Shown here piece after piece: positions 63,623 through 64,000 of a stretch of 64,000 bases of DNA. Both the position numbers and the translations under genes were made by a program. Under the pieces are notes generated by a model. It was not told the DNA's origin and searched no databases. It saw only the letters and a program-made list of their open reading frames with translations. Source of the stretch: Marchantia polymorpha subsp. ruderalis (lineage: Eukaryota; Streptophyta; Marchantiopsida; Marchantiales; Marchantiaceae); assembly GCA_037833965.1 (NCBI GenBank), contig AP031358.1, positions 6,642,001 to 6,706,000 of the forward strand. Reading direction: 5' to 3'. Position 1 is the first letter of the stretch. The number at the start of each line of letters is the position of its first letter.

Positions 63623-63724
63623 TCCCACTCTCAGGTCTTCCACTCAGATCTCAGCTCCCACTCACAGATTACACTTCAATCTCAGATCCCACTCTCAGGT
63701 CTTCCACTCTGATCTCAGCTCCCA
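63623..63724 (+). repeat. 38 bp direct repeat in pyrimidine-rich DNA
   Basis: TCCCACTCTCAGGTCTTCCA and the following 18 bases occur at 63623-63660 and 63687-63724 with one mismatch. The surrounding 63480-63860 is a CT-rich degenerate repeat of CAGATCTCAGCTCCCA-like units. Confidence 0.8.
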
Positions 63725-64000
63725 GGCCGAGCACACCACTTCCGTCTCCACACACGCACACCACCAGCTCTCGCACACTGGTACACTACAAGCTCTCGCA
63801 CACTAGGCCGAACACACCACCAGGTCTCAGCTCCCACGCCGAACTCTCCACTTCGAAGTCCAAGGCCGAGACACCCACAGCCCGCCTGCATGCCCCACTC
63901 GCAATGATGGATAGCTGCCTGCTCCCCCTGCGCGACTACACGCCGCCGCCGCCGCCACACCTGTACATTCTACATCCTGACCACCCGATATCCGCCGGAG
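63725..64000. other. Flank, nothing recognised
   Basis: C-rich sequence with loose repeats (CTCGCACACT, GCCGAACACACCACC); the open frames here are compositional. Confidence 0.4.

Overview
This window is almost entirely plant-type (streptophyte) nuclear repeat DNA. It holds nested Ty3/gypsy LTR retrotransposons of two families with decayed gene fragments between them. The plant reading rests on LTRs ending TG...CA, an 18-base primer-binding site resembling the complement of plant tRNA-Asp, gypsy polymerases of the non-chromodomain (Tat/Athila-like) type, and relics of a citrate synthase gene and an F-box/kelch-like gene. The very GC-rich family with 5.4 kb LTRs suggests a non-seed streptophyte (bryophyte, lycophyte or charophyte alga); that is a guess. 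I see no functional host gene, RNA gene or CRISPR array.

Family A is the unusual one. Each LTR is about 5.38 kb and carries, in sense, an intact ORF of 1040-1041 codons (here ORF3) that ends 36 bases before the TATA box, so it lies wholly in U3. The internal region (5796 bp) has a tRNA-Asp-like primer site, a 943-codon gag-protease ORF, one UAG followed by CAATTA, then in the same frame a 943-codon RT-RNase H-integrase ORF. TAG CAA TTA is the tobamovirus-type readthrough context. On genomic RNA, ORF3 would follow pol, the env position, but within the LTR, as sag does in mouse mammary tumour virus.

Layout: 1-1762 is a divergent A-like LTR on the minus strand, inserted in the ORF3 of the next LTR. 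1763-28848 is element A1 (5' LTR remnant, broken gag, pol, full 3' LTR). Its gag is interrupted by a complete young family B element (6168-14031, LTRs identical by eye) and by an inverted solo A LTR (15079-20455, flanked by CACAT duplications). A1 itself sits inside the ORF3 of an older A LTR whose 3' part is 28849-30734. 30735-39204 is old, partly AT-rich DNA with a citrate synthase relic, an F-box relic, two local tandem duplications, a gag-like relic and a decayed B LTR. 39205-63177 is an A array in the order LTR, internal, LTR, internal, LTR, the last LTR having lost ORF3. 63178-64000 is pyrimidine-rich flank.

Each A element would make Gag-Pro, a minor Gag-Pro-Pol through UAG readthrough, and possibly the ORF3 protein (a globular N-terminal domain resembling the putative plant transposon protein domain, a disordered acidic middle, and a C-terminal coiled coil). 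Because ORF3 is in the LTR, a full element has two copies and a solo LTR keeps one. Four copies here are uninterrupted. This LTR-borne gene together with the readthrough signal is the best candidate for an undescribed system.
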